From the NCBI GenBank assembly GCA_963749145.1, contig CAVVLN010000001.1, forward strand, positions 1,550,001 to 1,614,000: DNA of 64,000 bases, in the 5' to 3' direction. This document shows, piece after piece, positions 1-10,090 of the stretch (within the stretch, counting starts at the first letter, position 1; every line of letters starts with the position of its first letter). The translations under genes and the position numbers were made by a program. The stretch comes from JASHPR01 sp963749145 (GTDB lineage: Bacteria > Actinomycetota > Actinomycetes > Streptosporangiales > Streptosporangiaceae). The notes beneath the pieces are model-generated. The model was not told the DNA's origin. It searched no databases and worked only from the letters and a program-made list of their open reading frames with translations.

Positions 1-12
1 CGCGCGGGCCCG

Positions 13-1473
13 TTAACCAGGATCCGCGCGGGCGGTCGCGCCGCGGTAGGCGCTGATCTTCTCCCGGAAGGTGGCGCCCCGCCGGGGGTCCGGTTCATAC
101 CGGCCGGCGAGGCGCACCAGTCGTGCCGCCTCGGCGAGAGATGCGTAGGTGCCCACGCCGACGCCGGCCAGGAGCGCAGCGCCGCGCGTTCCGGGCTCCC
201 GCTGTTCGGGCACTTCGACGGGGATGCCGGTCAGGTCGGCCTTCAGCTGCATCCACCACGCCGACCGGGTACCGCCGCCGGCGGCCCGGCAGGATGTCAC
301 CGGGCAGCCTGCTTGCCGGAGGTCGTCGAGAGCGAAGCTCAGCTCAAAGGCGATCGCTTCCATGGTCGCCTGAACCAGGCCGGCCGGCGTGGTCGCGAGC
401 GTGAGTCCGGTGATGATTCCGCCGTCGCCGCCGGCGGGCGGCGACGGGGGTCTTGTTCCCGATAGGTGCGGAATCACGAGCACGTCGGCGGGCCCCGGCG
501 TCAGCACGCTATCCAGCTGGCCCATCCCGATATGACACAGCGAGGTCATCCAGTTGAGCGCGCTGGTGCCGTTCGGGTTCCGCGCCCAGGCCCCGAGTCC
601 CGGTCCGCTGGGATGCGGGGTCACGGCGAGGCCGAGCCGGACCGCGCGGCCGATGTCGGGGCGGCGGGCGGGAACGACCACTGTCTCCCAGGTTCCGGCG
701 GACAACTGGGCGACCCCGGCTTCGATGGCACCGCAACCGACGGCGGCACAGCACGTGTCCCAGCTGCCGGTGACGAGGGCGCAGTCCCGCGGCAAGCCCA
801 TCTCGTCGGCGGCACGCGGGCGCAACGGGCCGAGTGATGCCGCCCAGGGAACGATGTCGGGCAGTATCCGGAGGTCGATTCCCAGTGCCGCGGCGAGGTC
901 GGCTGACCAGCGCCCGGTGGTCATGTCGAACAGCAGGTACCCGCCGGCCAGGGCCGGATCGATGGCAGCGCGCCCGGTGAGCCTGAGCGACGCGAATTCA
1001 TGCCAGCCCAGGAACCACCTGGCCCGCGCAAAGACCGCCGGTGACGTCTCGCGCCACCACAGGACCCGGTTGACGGGGTCCGACTGATCGGGCAGGTGAC
1101 CGCACGCGCGGGCCCAGTCCTCGGCGGCCAGCGCCAGGAGATCAGCGGCATCTCGCTGAGCGCGCCGTGCGTCCGCGGTCCGAAGGCACGGCCCGAGCGG
1201 TGAGCCATCGGCGCGGGCCGGGAAGCACTCGCGCCCCGAGGCGGAGAAGGCCAGGCCAGCCGGCGGGGACCGGCGCACCCGCGGGGAACTCGTGACCTGG
1301 CGCACGGCCTTGATGGTCGCCTGCCACACCGCTTCGGGGTCTGTCTCACACACCCCGTGGCGGTCGTGCCGGGACGGGACGGCCTCTTGCGCCCGGGCAA
1401 GCTCGCGTCCTCCTCCGGTATAGGCGGCGGCCTTGACCGAGCTTGATCCCACGTCGACGCCAAGCAGGCTCAC
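13..1473 (-). CDS. FGGY-family carbohydrate kinase (xylulokinase-like)
   Basis: Predicted ATP-dependent sugar kinase of 486 residues, the usual FGGY length. The N-terminal phosphate-binding motif GVDVGSSSVK lies at residues 5-14. The C-terminal ATPase motif GGGTRSAWWMQLKAD starts near residue 399, so both actin-fold domains are present. The sugar is not readable from sequence; xylulose, gluconate or a related polyol are options. It is transcribed away from a GntR regulator across a 160-300 base gap holding two matching operator-like sites, which suggests control by that regulator. The family call is firm; the substrate is unknown. Confidence 0.88.
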   Translation of the reverse strand: MSLLGVDVGSSSVKAAAYTGGGRELARAQEAVPSRHDRHGVCETDPEAVWQATIKAVRQVTSSPRVRRSPPAGLAFSASGRECFPARADGSPLGPCLRTADARRAQRDAADLLALAAEDWARACGHLPDQSDPVNRVLWWRETSPAVFARARWFLGWHEFASLRLTGRAAIDPALAGGYLLFDMTTGRWSADLAAALGIDLRILPDIVPWAASLGPLRPRAADEMGLPRDCALVTGSWDTCCAAVGCGAIEAGVAQLSAGTWETVVVPARRPDIGRAVRLGLAVTPHPSGPGLGAWARNPNGTSALNWMTSLCHIGMGQLDSVLTPGPADVLVIPHLSGTRPPSPPAGGDGGIITGLTLATTPAGLVQATMEAIAFELSFALDDLRQAGCPVTSCRAAGGGTRSAWWMQLKADLTGIPVEVPEQREPGTRGAALLAGVGVGTYASLAEAARLVRLAGRYEPDPRRGATFREKISAYRGATARADPG

Positions 1474-1495
1474 GAGCCGATACTACGCGGAAGCG

Positions 1496-1525
1496 TTGAC
1501 AAGGGATCACCTAACTGCATACAGT
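1496..1525 (+). promoter_or_regulatory. Candidate sigma70-type promoter
   Basis: TTGACA at 1496-1501 is followed after 18 bases by TACAGT at 1520-1525. It faces the GntR gene. The -10 element overlaps the operator-like inverted repeat at 1513-1526, so a bound repressor would block it. Seen by eye only. Confidence 0.4.
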
Positions 1526-1526
1526 T
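1513..1526. promoter_or_regulatory. Operator-like inverted repeat (site 1)
   Basis: AACTG-CATA-CAGTT is an inverted repeat with perfect 5-base arms. Its core CTGCATACAG is the exact reverse complement of the core at 1621-1630. FCD-type GntR proteins bind short spaced palindromes of this kind, so it is a candidate operator for the adjacent regulator. Confidence 0.5.
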
Positions 1527-1620
1527 TTAGCTCAGAAAACCGGACTGTGCCTCCCTAAATGGGTCCATAGTGGTGCGTAGCTTGATCTAATCGCCTCAAG
1601 AGTCACTCCGAGCGAAAGAT

Positions 1621-1630
1621 CTGTATGCAG
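1621..1630. promoter_or_regulatory. Operator-like site 2, inverted copy of site 1
   Basis: CTGTATGCAG is the exact reverse complement of the core of site 1. The centres of the two sites are 106 bp apart, close to ten helical turns, which would allow a looped repressor complex between the kinase and regulator genes. Confidence 0.45.
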
Positions 1631-1640
1631 AATTGCCGCC

Positions 1641-1784
1641 TTGAGCCGTTGGGCTCCCATCGTCCTGGCCGTTTACCTGGCCGTAGGCGCGATACTGCTG
1701 CTGTACCTGAAGGCGAGCGGAAAGCAGGAATGGCTGGACAAGGCGGGCCTGGCGATGGCCGAGCCTGGCGATGGCCGAGCCTGA
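1641..1784 (+). CDS. Possible small membrane protein (or remnant)
   Basis: A 47-codon frame opening with TTG encodes one convincing membrane helix, APIVLAVYLAVGAILLLYL, followed by a short polar tail. Amino-acid composition and third-position GC look coding. There is no ATG or GTG start and no clear ribosome-binding site, so it may be the 3' remnant of a longer gene. The last codons are made by a perfect 16-bp tandem duplication. Function is not recognised. Confidence 0.3.
   Translation: MSRWAPIVLAVYLAVGAILLLYLKASGKQEWLDKAGLAMAEPGDGRA
1751..1782. repeat. 16-bp perfect tandem duplication
   Basis: The unit GGCGATGGCCGAGCCT occurs twice head to tail, at 1751-1766 and 1767-1782, at the 3' end of the small membrane frame. 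Confidence 0.9.
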
Positions 1785-1811
1785 CGAGAGCTGAGGTGGT
1801 GTCCGGCGGGA

Positions 1812-2582
1812 ATGCAGTGGGGATCCGATGACCAGCGCGGGAGCCAGGCTGGCGAGCCCGCTACCGACTCCGCGGAGCAGGTGACAGGAGCGGGGGAACT
1901 ATCGACCGAGATCGTCTACGCCCGCCTTCGCGACAGCATCCTGCACGGCGGCTTCGATCCGGGCGTTCCTATCTCGCAGGTGCGGCTGGCGGCGGAGATG
2001 GGCGTGTCACGCACCCCGCTCCGGGAGGCGCTGCGGATGCTGCAGCGTGACGGGCTGATTGACTCCGAGCCCAACAGAAAGGTCCGTATCTCGCCGCTCA
2101 CCATCGCCGAGCTCGAGCAGTTCTACGCGGCCCGGATCCTGGTCGAGTGCCTGACGGCGCGTCTCGCGGCCGCCGCCCTGTCGAGCGCGGGAGTGGCACA
2201 GATGCGCCGCCTGCTCCGCGAGATGGCCGCGCTGGCCGGTCAAGACGACTTCGACAGCTGGGACATCCGCCACCGTGCGTTCCACGAACTGCTCAAGAAG
2301 CCGGCCGGAGACCGGCTGGCCACGATCGCCAGGGGCCTGTTCGATCACACCGAGCGCTACCGTCGCGTCTACCTCGCAGAACCGCGGGCATGGGCCATGG
2401 CGGAGCAGGACCACACGGCCATCTGCGCCGCCTGCGAAGCCGGTGACGCCGCTCAGGCGGGGGTACTCGTGGCGCGCCATCTGGGCCGGACGGCCCTCAT
2501 GGTGATCGCCATGGCCGAGCCTGAACGTGACCCGGTCCCGGTCCGCGAGGCACTCCGCATGCTCACTGGAGCGGGCCGATGA
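1812..2582 (+). CDS. GntR-family transcriptional regulator (FCD/VanR type)
   Basis: DNA-binding repressor or activator. The winged-helix domain covers roughly residues 30-95, with the typical GntR pattern MGVSRTPLREALRMLQRDGL. An all-helical FCD effector domain follows to about residue 235, with conserved acidic and histidine residues that usually bind a metal and a carboxylate ligand. The first ~23 residues are not family-like, so GTG at 1881 is an alternative start. Its stop overlaps the next ATG (ATGA), so it is co-translated with the PLP enzyme downstream. It probably acts on the paired sites at 1513-1526 and 1621-1630. Confidence 0.85.
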   Translation: MQWGSDDQRGSQAGEPATDSAEQVTGAGELSTEIVYARLRDSILHGGFDPGVPISQVRLAAEMGVSRTPLREALRMLQRDGLIDSEPNRKVRISPLTIAELEQFYAARILVECLTARLAAAALSSAGVAQMRRLLREMAALAGQDDFDSWDIRHRAFHELLKKPAGDRLATIARGLFDHTERYRRVYLAEPRAWAMAEQDHTAICAACEAGDAAQAGVLVARHLGRTALMVIAMAEPERDPVPVREALRMLTGAGR

Positions 2583-3655
2583 CCGCTCTTCCCGAGCCCA
2601 CCAGGGTCTCCGACCTACCGACCCCGGCGCTCATCGTTGACCTGGGCGCCTTCGAGGCCAACATCGCTGCCGCCGAGGCCATCGTCCAGGGAACAGGCAA
2701 GCGGCTGCGACCTCACGTCAAGACACACAGGACTCCGGGCCTCGCCCTCCGTCAGCTCACTCCGAGCACGCCCGGCGTCACCTGCGCCACGGTGGGCGAG
2801 GCCGAGGCCATGGCCGAGGGCGGCATCACCGATGTTTTCGTCGCCAATGAGATCGTGACCGCGGACAAGGCAGAACGCCTGGCCCGGCTGGGGCACAAGG
2901 CCCAGGTCGCGGTCGCTGTTGACTCGCAGCGCGGTATTGAGGTGATCGCGGCGGCCGCCCGCCGGGCGGGCGTCACGACAAGCATCCTGGTCGACGTGGA
3001 CGTCGGACTCGCACGGTGTGGCGTCCGCGACCCGGACGACGCCATAGCCTTGGGCCGTATCATCTCGGGTCTGCCGCAACTCCGCCTGGCCGGCGTCATG
3101 AGTTACGAAGGCCGGCTCCGGGCTGGCGCCTCCGACCGCAAGGAGCGGATAGCGCGCGCGTCACAAAAGCTCGGTGCCGTCTGCGACGCCTTCGCCTCGG
3201 CCGGGCTCCCCTGCGACGTGGTGTCCTCAGCGGGCACATCCACCATGCTCGAGGCCATCGCCAGTCCGCTGATCACGGAAATCCAGGCGGGTACCTATGC
3301 CCTCATGGAAGCCGACCTGGGCGGCCTGGACCTGCCGTTCGTTCGCGCCGCGGCGGTCGCGGGCACGGTGATCAGTAGTTCGGGTCCCCGCATCGTCCTG
3401 GACGCCGGCCGGAAGGTCATAGCCTGCGACTACGGACCGCCCAGTCCGCTTTCTGACCACGCCCAGCTGCAGACGATCCATGAGGAGCACAGCGTGCTCC
3501 GCTGCGATGGGCCCCGGCCTGAGCTGGGAACGCAGGTGATGCTCAGCCCGCAACATGTCCGGCTCACGTTCAACCTTCATGATCAGGTCTGGCTCACGAG
3601 CGGCGACGACATAGTCGGCCGGCTGCCGGTGGCGGCCCGCGGGCGTTCCGCCTAG
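2579..3655 (+). CDS. D-threonine aldolase / D-serine dehydratase-like PLP protein
   Basis: Fold-III PLP enzyme with an alanine-racemase-like N-terminal barrel and a C-terminal D-serine-dehydratase-like domain; 358 residues is the family length. Lys48 in RPHVKTHR is the expected Schiff-base lysine. Family members cleave or dehydrate D-beta-hydroxy amino acids using a metal bound by a C-terminal HxC or HxD pair. Here that place reads QHVRLTF (His326-Val-Arg328), so the second ligand appears to be lost and the reaction may differ. It overlaps the GntR gene by 4 bases and probably supplies the pathway that regulator senses. Confidence 0.82.
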   Translation: MTALPEPTRVSDLPTPALIVDLGAFEANIAAAEAIVQGTGKRLRPHVKTHRTPGLALRQLTPSTPGVTCATVGEAEAMAEGGITDVFVANEIVTADKAERLARLGHKAQVAVAVDSQRGIEVIAAAARRAGVTTSILVDVDVGLARCGVRDPDDAIALGRIISGLPQLRLAGVMSYEGRLRAGASDRKERIARASQKLGAVCDAFASAGLPCDVVSSAGTSTMLEAIASPLITEIQAGTYALMEADLGGLDLPFVRAAAVAGTVISSSGPRIVLDAGRKVIACDYGPPSPLSDHAQLQTIHEEHSVLRCDGPRPELGTQVMLSPQHVRLTFNLHDQVWLTSGDDIVGRLPVAARGRSA

Positions 3656-3659
3656 GCGG

Positions 3660-3681
3660 CCGCCGCGACCGGCCGCGGCGG
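3660..3681. terminator. Hairpin between convergent genes
   Basis: CCGCCGCG and CGCGGCGG form an 8-bp perfect GC stem around the loop ACCGGC. It sits in the 26-base gap between two convergent stops. There is no T tract, as is common for actinomycete terminators. It could serve both strands. Confidence 0.5.
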
Positions 3682-5435
<1,754 letters not shown>

Positions 5436-5439
<4 letters not shown>

Positions 5440-6370
5440 GAGGCTGCGCCCGCCCGGTCAGTGTCCCAGGCGGCCAGGATCGCCGCCACCCGGGCCCGGG
5501 CCGGCCCGGGCAGGAGCCGGCCGGCGGGCGCACCGCCCGGCCGCACACCCCGAGCTGCGCCAGTGCCTCCTTGACCACGCTCACGTTGTCGGCCGAGGAG
5601 TCGGCGCCGCGCAGTTCCTCGAACGGCCTGATCGCGTCCCAGGTGGTCATCGCCGCGGTGATGTCGCCCCGGCGCAGCGCGGCCAGCATGGCCAGCGGAA
5701 TCGCCGGGGCCACGTTGACCAGGCCCGAGGTGAATCCCTGGGCCCCCACCGCCCACAGGCCCGGCGCGGTCAGCTCGGCCAGGCCCGCCAGCCAGGTGAA
5801 CCCCGGGCCGCGGGCATCCCGGGCGGCGGCGGCGAACAGGACCGGGTCGCGCACCCCGTACTTGACGCCGATCACGTTCGGGCAGCTTTCCCCCAGCCGG
5901 GCGATCAGCGGGCCGTCGATCCTGGTATCCCGGATGTACAGCACGACCCCGGTGTCCGGGACCGCCCGCGCCACGGCCTGGTGGTAGGCCAGCCAGCCCT
6001 CGGCCGACAGGTAGGGATGCACCGGCTGGTGGATCATCACCATGCGCGCGCCCGCGTCGGCGGCGTGCCGGGCCGCCCCGATCGCGGTGGCGGTGTCCAG
6101 GCCGACGCCGGCCAGGACCTCGGCGCTCCCCCCGGCCGCCTTGATCGCCGACTCGGTCACCCGCCGCGCCTCGTCCGGGGTGAGCGTGTAGAACTCGCCG
6201 GTGTTGCCGTTCGGGGTGATGACCGTGACCCCGCCGTCGACCAGGCGCCGGATCACCCGCGCGTGGGCGTCCCCGTCGATGTCGCCGGCGTCGTCGAACG
6301 GGGTGACCGGGATCGCGACCACCGTCGCGAGGGCGCTGCGCAGGCCGGCGGTGACGGGGTCAAGGCTCAC
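5436..6370 (-). pseudogene. DapA-family aldolase/dehydratase, frameshifted near the 3' end
   Basis: Residues 1 to about 285 read as a complete DHDPS-family barrel with PNGNTGEFYTLT near 53-64, Tyr145 in VVLYIRD and the Schiff-base Lys170 in NVIGVKYG. It likely handles a 2-keto-3-deoxy sugar acid made by the coupled dehydratase. Near 5516-5526, in a CCGGCCGG run, the frame is lost. The expected C-terminal end, PGPARARVAAILAAWDTD and a TGA at 5436-5438, lies in the neighbouring frame and still overlaps the dehydratase GTG. The uncorrected frame runs on for hundreds of codons antisense-free but meaningless sequence. Either a recent one-base mutation or a sequencing error. GTG start at 6370 has a GGAG 8 bases upstream. 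Confidence 0.75.
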
Positions 6371-6401
6371 TGATGGTCTCCGGTGGGTTCTCGGGCGGGT
6401 T

Positions 6402-6607
6402 CTACGCCGCGGCCGAGACCAGCGCGGTCTGGTCCCGCAGGTCGTCCAGGGCCCTCACCAGCAGGCTGTTGCCGCAGTCCAGGTCAGCCTATGGCCGGGC
6501 CGTGGCTCACCGGCCAGGATCGCGTGCTTGATCGCGTCGAGCACAGCCGCGGTCCGCAGCGGGATCGTGCCGGCCGACCCGGTGAGGAGCGCTCCGGTCG
6601 CCCGCAT
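6402..6607 (-). pseudogene. GntR (FCD) regulator remnant with internal deletion
   Basis: From ATG at 6605-6607 the frame reads a typical GntR opening, RTAAVLDAIKHAILAGEPRP, up to about 6490. In a second frame, ending at the stop at 6402-6404, it jumps to a typical FCD C-terminus, GNSLLVRALDDLRDQTAL. The recognition helix and nearly all of the ligand domain are missing, so a deletion has joined the two ends. It lies directly upstream of the aldolase/dehydratase operon and was presumably its regulator. Confidence 0.65.
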
Positions 6608-6614
6608 TCGTACA

Positions 6615-6631
6615 TCGTATGTGATATACGA
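6615..6631. promoter_or_regulatory. GntR-type operator (TCGTAT-N5-ATACGA)
   Basis: Perfect 6-base arms with a 5-base spacer lie 8 bases upstream of the gntR remnant start. Half-site and position fit an autoregulatory FCD-GntR operator that outlived its regulator. Confidence 0.5.
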
Positions 6632-6719
6632 ACCATCCGGCTTGTCAGGCCAGACATGCTTCTGTGGCCGCACGTCCGAGGTCTGGAGATATGGGGGCTC
6701 TCGCTCGTATGATCCAGCC

Positions 6720-6977
6720 ATGGCACCTCGCATCCTGCGCAGACGCCAGCGTGAACGGAAAAGCAGTGATGAAGTTCACATTCCTGGCCAGAGCGCCCCG
6801 GCCGCGGCCGACCCGGCGGCATCATTAGCAAGCGGCCGGGACGATCCGTCCGTGGTGACGCACCGGAGCCCGTCCGGCGAGGACATGGAGCTGCCATGCT
6901 GCGGCCGGCCGCTGTCGGAGGTGGTGGGCGCCCACCGGATCACCACCGATCCCGCCCAGGTCACCTGCCGCGGCTGA
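6720..6977 (+). CDS. Small Cys-rich hypothetical protein
   Basis: 85 residues from ATG at 6720. The basic N-terminus (RILRRRQRERK) is followed by a low-complexity middle. The conserved-looking tail contains LPCCGRP and ends DPAQVTCRG, giving a CC...C arrangement that could bind zinc. The gene is divergent from the gntR remnant. No family is recognised; the cysteine tail and codon use suggest a real gene. Confidence 0.45.
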   Translation: MAPRILRRRQRERKSSDEVHIPGQSAPAAADPAASLASGRDDPSVVTHRSPSGEDMELPCCGRPLSEVVGAHRITTDPAQVTCRG

Positions 6978-6986
6978 GCTGACGGC

Positions 6987-7529
6987 TCAGGAGTCGAACC
7001 CGAGGCCCAGCCGGTCCAGCAGGCGCAGCCAGAGGTCCCGGCGGCCCTCGTTGCGGTCCGCCCGCGCCAGCGACGCGCGGGTCATCTGGATGACCGCGGA
7101 CCTGACCGGCTCGGGCGGGAACGGCAGCGGCTTGCTGCGCACCATCCGCAGGCTGGTCCGCTCGGTCGGCCTGCCGTCGAGCAGGTCCAGGATCACGTTC
7201 GCGCCGAACCGGCTGGCGCCGACGCCGAGGCCGGTGTACCCGGCCGCGTAGCCGAGCCGGCCGCCGTAGGCGGTGCCGTAGAACGCGCACCTCCAGGATC
7301 ACGACGTCGGCCGACGGGTCGCGCTCCTTGGCCAGCAGCGCGGCCCACAGGCCGGTGAACCCGCCCCCGACCACCGCGAGCCCGGCCCCGGTGCCGCCGG
7401 TCAGCGCGGGCCGGGCCGGGGGCGCGTCCGGCCGGTCGAGCCAGTACGGCACCGGCCGGCACCCAGCGAGCGCAGCTTCCGCCCGCGCGGCCCGGGCCAG
7501 GTCCCGGCCGGAGGGCCGGCGTGATTCAC
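6987..7529 (-). pseudogene. FAD-dependent amine oxidoreductase (DAO family), deleted and frameshifted
   Basis: GTG at 7527-7529 has an AGGGAGAG ribosome site. After a frameshift comes the nucleotide-binding motif AVVGGGFTGLWAALLAKER, then sequence jumps from the first beta strand straight to the C-terminal FAD-binding end (FGANVILDLLDG to GLGFDS). Roughly 300 central residues, including the substrate domain, are absent, and at least three frames are used. Intact relatives (gamma-glutamylputrescine oxidase-like) normally sit beside an Lrp regulator and a class III aminotransferase, exactly the genes that follow here on the other strand. Confidence 0.7.
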
Positions 7530-7639
7530 GGCTCTCTCCCTAAACAATTGAATCAGTAGCCAAACTAACCCGCCCCCTGCGGATTCAGTTGACAGGGGCG
7601 GCGAACGTGGCAGGATTGCCATGCGGAGGAGGCAATCTT

Positions 7640-8179
7640 ATGGCGCATTCGCCAGAGGCCCCCCTGGCCCCGGGCGGTCGGCGGCGCGGCAACGGCGGCG
7701 GGCTGCCTCGCGCTAACGGAGCCGGGTCCGCGCGCCTCCTTCTCGACGATATCTCCAAGGAGATCATCGAGCAGCTGCAGCAGGACGGCCGGCGGTCGTA
7801 CGCGGCCATCGGCAAGGCGGTCGGACTGTCCGAGGCCGCGGTGCGGCAGCGGGTCCAGCGGCTGCTCGAGGCCGGGGCGATGCAGATCGTCGCCGTGACC
7901 GATCCGATGACGCTGGGGTTCCGCCGCCAGACCATGATCGGGGTCAGGTGCAGCGGGGAGCTCGAGCAGGTCGCCGGCCAGCTGGCGGCCATGCCCGAGA
8001 TCGACTACGTGGTGATCACCGCCGGCTCCTTCGACGTGCTGATCGAGGTCGTCTGCGAGGACGACGAGCAGCTGCTCGAGATCCTCAGCCGGGTGCGCGC
8101 GCTCGCGGGCGTGACCACCACCGAGACGTTCGTGTACCTGAAGCTCTGCAAGCAGACCTACAGCTGGGGGACCAGATGA
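7640..8179 (+). CDS. Lrp/AsnC-family transcriptional regulator
   Basis: Regulator of 179 residues. An N-terminal helix-turn-helix spans about residues 38-85 (EIIEQLQQDGRRSYAAIGKA, VGLSEAAVRQRVQRL). An alpha-beta RAM effector domain follows from about 95 to 165 with the GSFDVLIEVVCED pattern. ATG at 7640 is chosen because GGAGGAGG at 7625-7632 lies 7 bases upstream; an earlier ATG at 7589 lacks such a site. The stop overlaps the next ATG (ATGA), so it is co-translated with the aminotransferase and probably controls it and the divergent amine oxidase remnant. Confidence 0.87.
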   Translation: MAHSPEAPLAPGGRRRGNGGGLPRANGAGSARLLLDDISKEIIEQLQQDGRRSYAAIGKAVGLSEAAVRQRVQRLLEAGAMQIVAVTDPMTLGFRRQTMIGVRCSGELEQVAGQLAAMPEIDYVVITAGSFDVLIEVVCEDDEQLLEILSRVRALAGVTTTETFVYLKLCKQTYSWGTR

Positions 8180-9564
8180 CCACCTCTCCGGGCCAGCACG
8201 ACCACGCCGCGCAGCAGGCCGCGGCCAAGCGGAATCTGTGGATGCACTTCACGCGCATGTCCTCCTACGCCGACAGCGACGTGCCCGTGATCGTCCGGGG
8301 TTCCGGCCAGTACGTCTTCGACCAGCATGGCAAGCGCTACCTGGACGGGCTGGCCGGCCTGTTCGTCAGCCAGATCGGGCACGGCCGCAAGGAGGTGGCC
8401 GAGGCCGCCGCCCGGCAGGGCAGCGAGCTGGCCTACTTCCCGCTGTGGTCCTACGCGAACCCCCGCGCGATCGAGCTGGCGCAGCGGCTCGCCGATCTGG
8501 CTCCGGGCGACCTCAACCGGGTGTTCTTCACCACCAGCGGCTCGGAGGCGGTCGAGTCGGCCTGGAAGCTGGCCAAGCAGTACTTCAAGACCAAGGGCGA
8601 GTACACCCGGTACAAGGTGCTCAGCCGCGAGATCGCCTACCACGGCACCTCGATGGGCGCGCTGGCCATCACCGCCCTGCCCGCGATCAAGGAGCCGTTC
8701 GAGCCGCTGCCGCCGGGCGGGGTGCGCGTGCCCAACACGAACTTCTACCGGGCGCCCGGGTTCGTCGCCGACGACCTGACCGCGTTCGGCATCTGGGCGG
8801 CCGACGAGATCGACCGCGCGATCGTGCGTGAAGGCCCCGAGTCGGTCGCGGCGGTGTTCCTCGAGCCGGTGCAGAACTCCGGCGGCTGCTTCCCGCCGCC
8901 GCCCGGCTACTTCCAGCGGGTGCGCGAGATCTGCGACCGCCACGGCGTGCTGCTGGTCTCCGACGAGGTGATCTGCGCGTTCGGACGGCTCGGCTACTAC
9001 TTCGGCTCCGAGCGGTACGGCTACCAGCCCGACATCATCACGTTCGCCAAGGGCGTCACGTCCGGTTACGCCCCGATGGGCGGCATGCTGGTCAGCGACC
9101 GGCTGATGGAGCCGTTCGCCGACGGCGCCGCGACGTTCCTGCACGGGGTCACGTTCGCCGGCCACCCGGTGTCCTGCGCGGTCGCCCTGGCCAACCTGGA
9201 CGTGTTCGAGAAGGAGGACCTGCTCGGCAACGTGCGGGCCAACGCGGCGGGGTTCCGGGCCACCTTGGAGAAGCTCAGCGACCTGCCGATCGTCGGCGAC
9301 GTCCGCGGCGACGGCTACTTCTACGGGATCGAGCTGGTCAAGGACAAGGCCACCCGCGAGACGTTCACCGACGACGAGTCCGAGCGGCTGCTGCGGGGCT
9401 TCCTCTCCCCCGCCTTGTTCAACGCCGGCCTGATCTGCCGGGCCGATGACCGGGGCGACCCGGTCATCCAGCTGTCGCCGCCGCTGACCTGTACCCAGGA
9501 ACACTTCGACGAGATGGAGCAGATCCTGCGCAGCGTCCTGACTCGGGCTTGGTCGAGGCTCTGA
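8176..9564 (+). CDS. Class III omega-aminotransferase (putrescine/beta-alanine-pyruvate type)
   Basis: PLP aminotransferase of 462 residues. Asp263 in LLVSDEVICAFGR contacts the pyridine nitrogen and Lys292 in ITFAKGVTSGYAP forms the Schiff base. TTSGSEAVESAWKLA is the phosphate-binding region. The subgroup fits enzymes moving an omega-amino group from putrescine, beta-alanine or similar amines to pyruvate. It follows the Lrp gene with an ATGA overlap. Together with the broken FAD amine oxidase the locus looks like polyamine or omega-amino acid catabolism; the exact amine is inferred. Confidence 0.87.
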   Translation: MTTSPGQHDHAAQQAAAKRNLWMHFTRMSSYADSDVPVIVRGSGQYVFDQHGKRYLDGLAGLFVSQIGHGRKEVAEAAARQGSELAYFPLWSYANPRAIELAQRLADLAPGDLNRVFFTTSGSEAVESAWKLAKQYFKTKGEYTRYKVLSREIAYHGTSMGALAITALPAIKEPFEPLPPGGVRVPNTNFYRAPGFVADDLTAFGIWAADEIDRAIVREGPESVAAVFLEPVQNSGGCFPPPPGYFQRVREICDRHGVLLVSDEVICAFGRLGYYFGSERYGYQPDIITFAKGVTSGYAPMGGMLVSDRLMEPFADGAATFLHGVTFAGHPVSCAVALANLDVFEKEDLLGNVRANAAGFRATLEKLSDLPIVGDVRGDGYFYGIELVKDKATRETFTDDESERLLRGFLSPALFNAGLICRADDRGDPVIQLSPPLTCTQEHFDEMEQILRSVLTRAWSRL

Positions 9565-9709
9565 CCTGCTGGATCACAATTCCCGTCGGCTGGCCGCAGA
9601 AGTTATGCATTTGTTATCGCCTGCCGGTGGCCTGACGGGCGCCTCAGACGTGTCTTATATGACGGCGGCACACTCTGCGCCATCACCCGACGGACACGGG
9701 AGGGGCACG

Positions 9710-10090
9710 ATGTCCAGCAATAGCCCGGACTGGAGCGCACTGGCCAGCCACAACGAGCGCGTCGTGGCGCATGCCCGCGCCGACGACCGGTCCGCAGCCA
9801 CGGCTGCCCTCCCGGCCCCGCCCGGGCGTCAGGGCGCGGCTTCGGCTGCGGAAGCGCGCGACGCGGACAGGTACTGCCGCACCCGCCTGACCGCTTCTCC
9901 CGCCGGCACCCGCTCCTTCTCGCCGGTGCGGCGGCTGGTGATCTCGACCATGCCCTCGGCGAGGTCACGGGTGCCCACGCTGACCCGGCAGGGGATCCCG
10001 GTCAGCTCCGCGTCCCGGAACTTCACGCCGGGCCGCTCGTCCCGGTCGTCGATCAGGGTGTCCACTCCCTCGGCCTGCAGCCCGGCGTAG
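9710..10090 (+). CDS. Doubtful small frame, possible gene remnant
   Basis: ATG at 9710 follows GGGAGGGG and opens with coding-looking MSSNSPDWSALASHNERVV, then becomes Ala/Arg/Ser-rich and runs antisense into the 3' end of proS. The first ~40 codons may be the stub of a lost gene; the rest is probably shadow. Otherwise 9565-9828 shows no gene. Confidence 0.2.
   Translation: MSSNSPDWSALASHNERVVAHARADDRSAATAALPAPPGRQGAASAAEARDADRYCRTRLTASPAGTRSFSPVRRLVISTMPSARSRVPTLTRQGIPVSSASRNFTPGRSSRSSIRVSTPSACSPA

Noticed and set aside
6975..7000. tRNA-like GGGTTCGACTCC sequence (minus strand)
   Set aside because: It is simply the last codons of the FAD oxidoreductase remnant; no acceptor or anticodon stem surrounds it. 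No tRNA or rRNA was found anywhere in the window.
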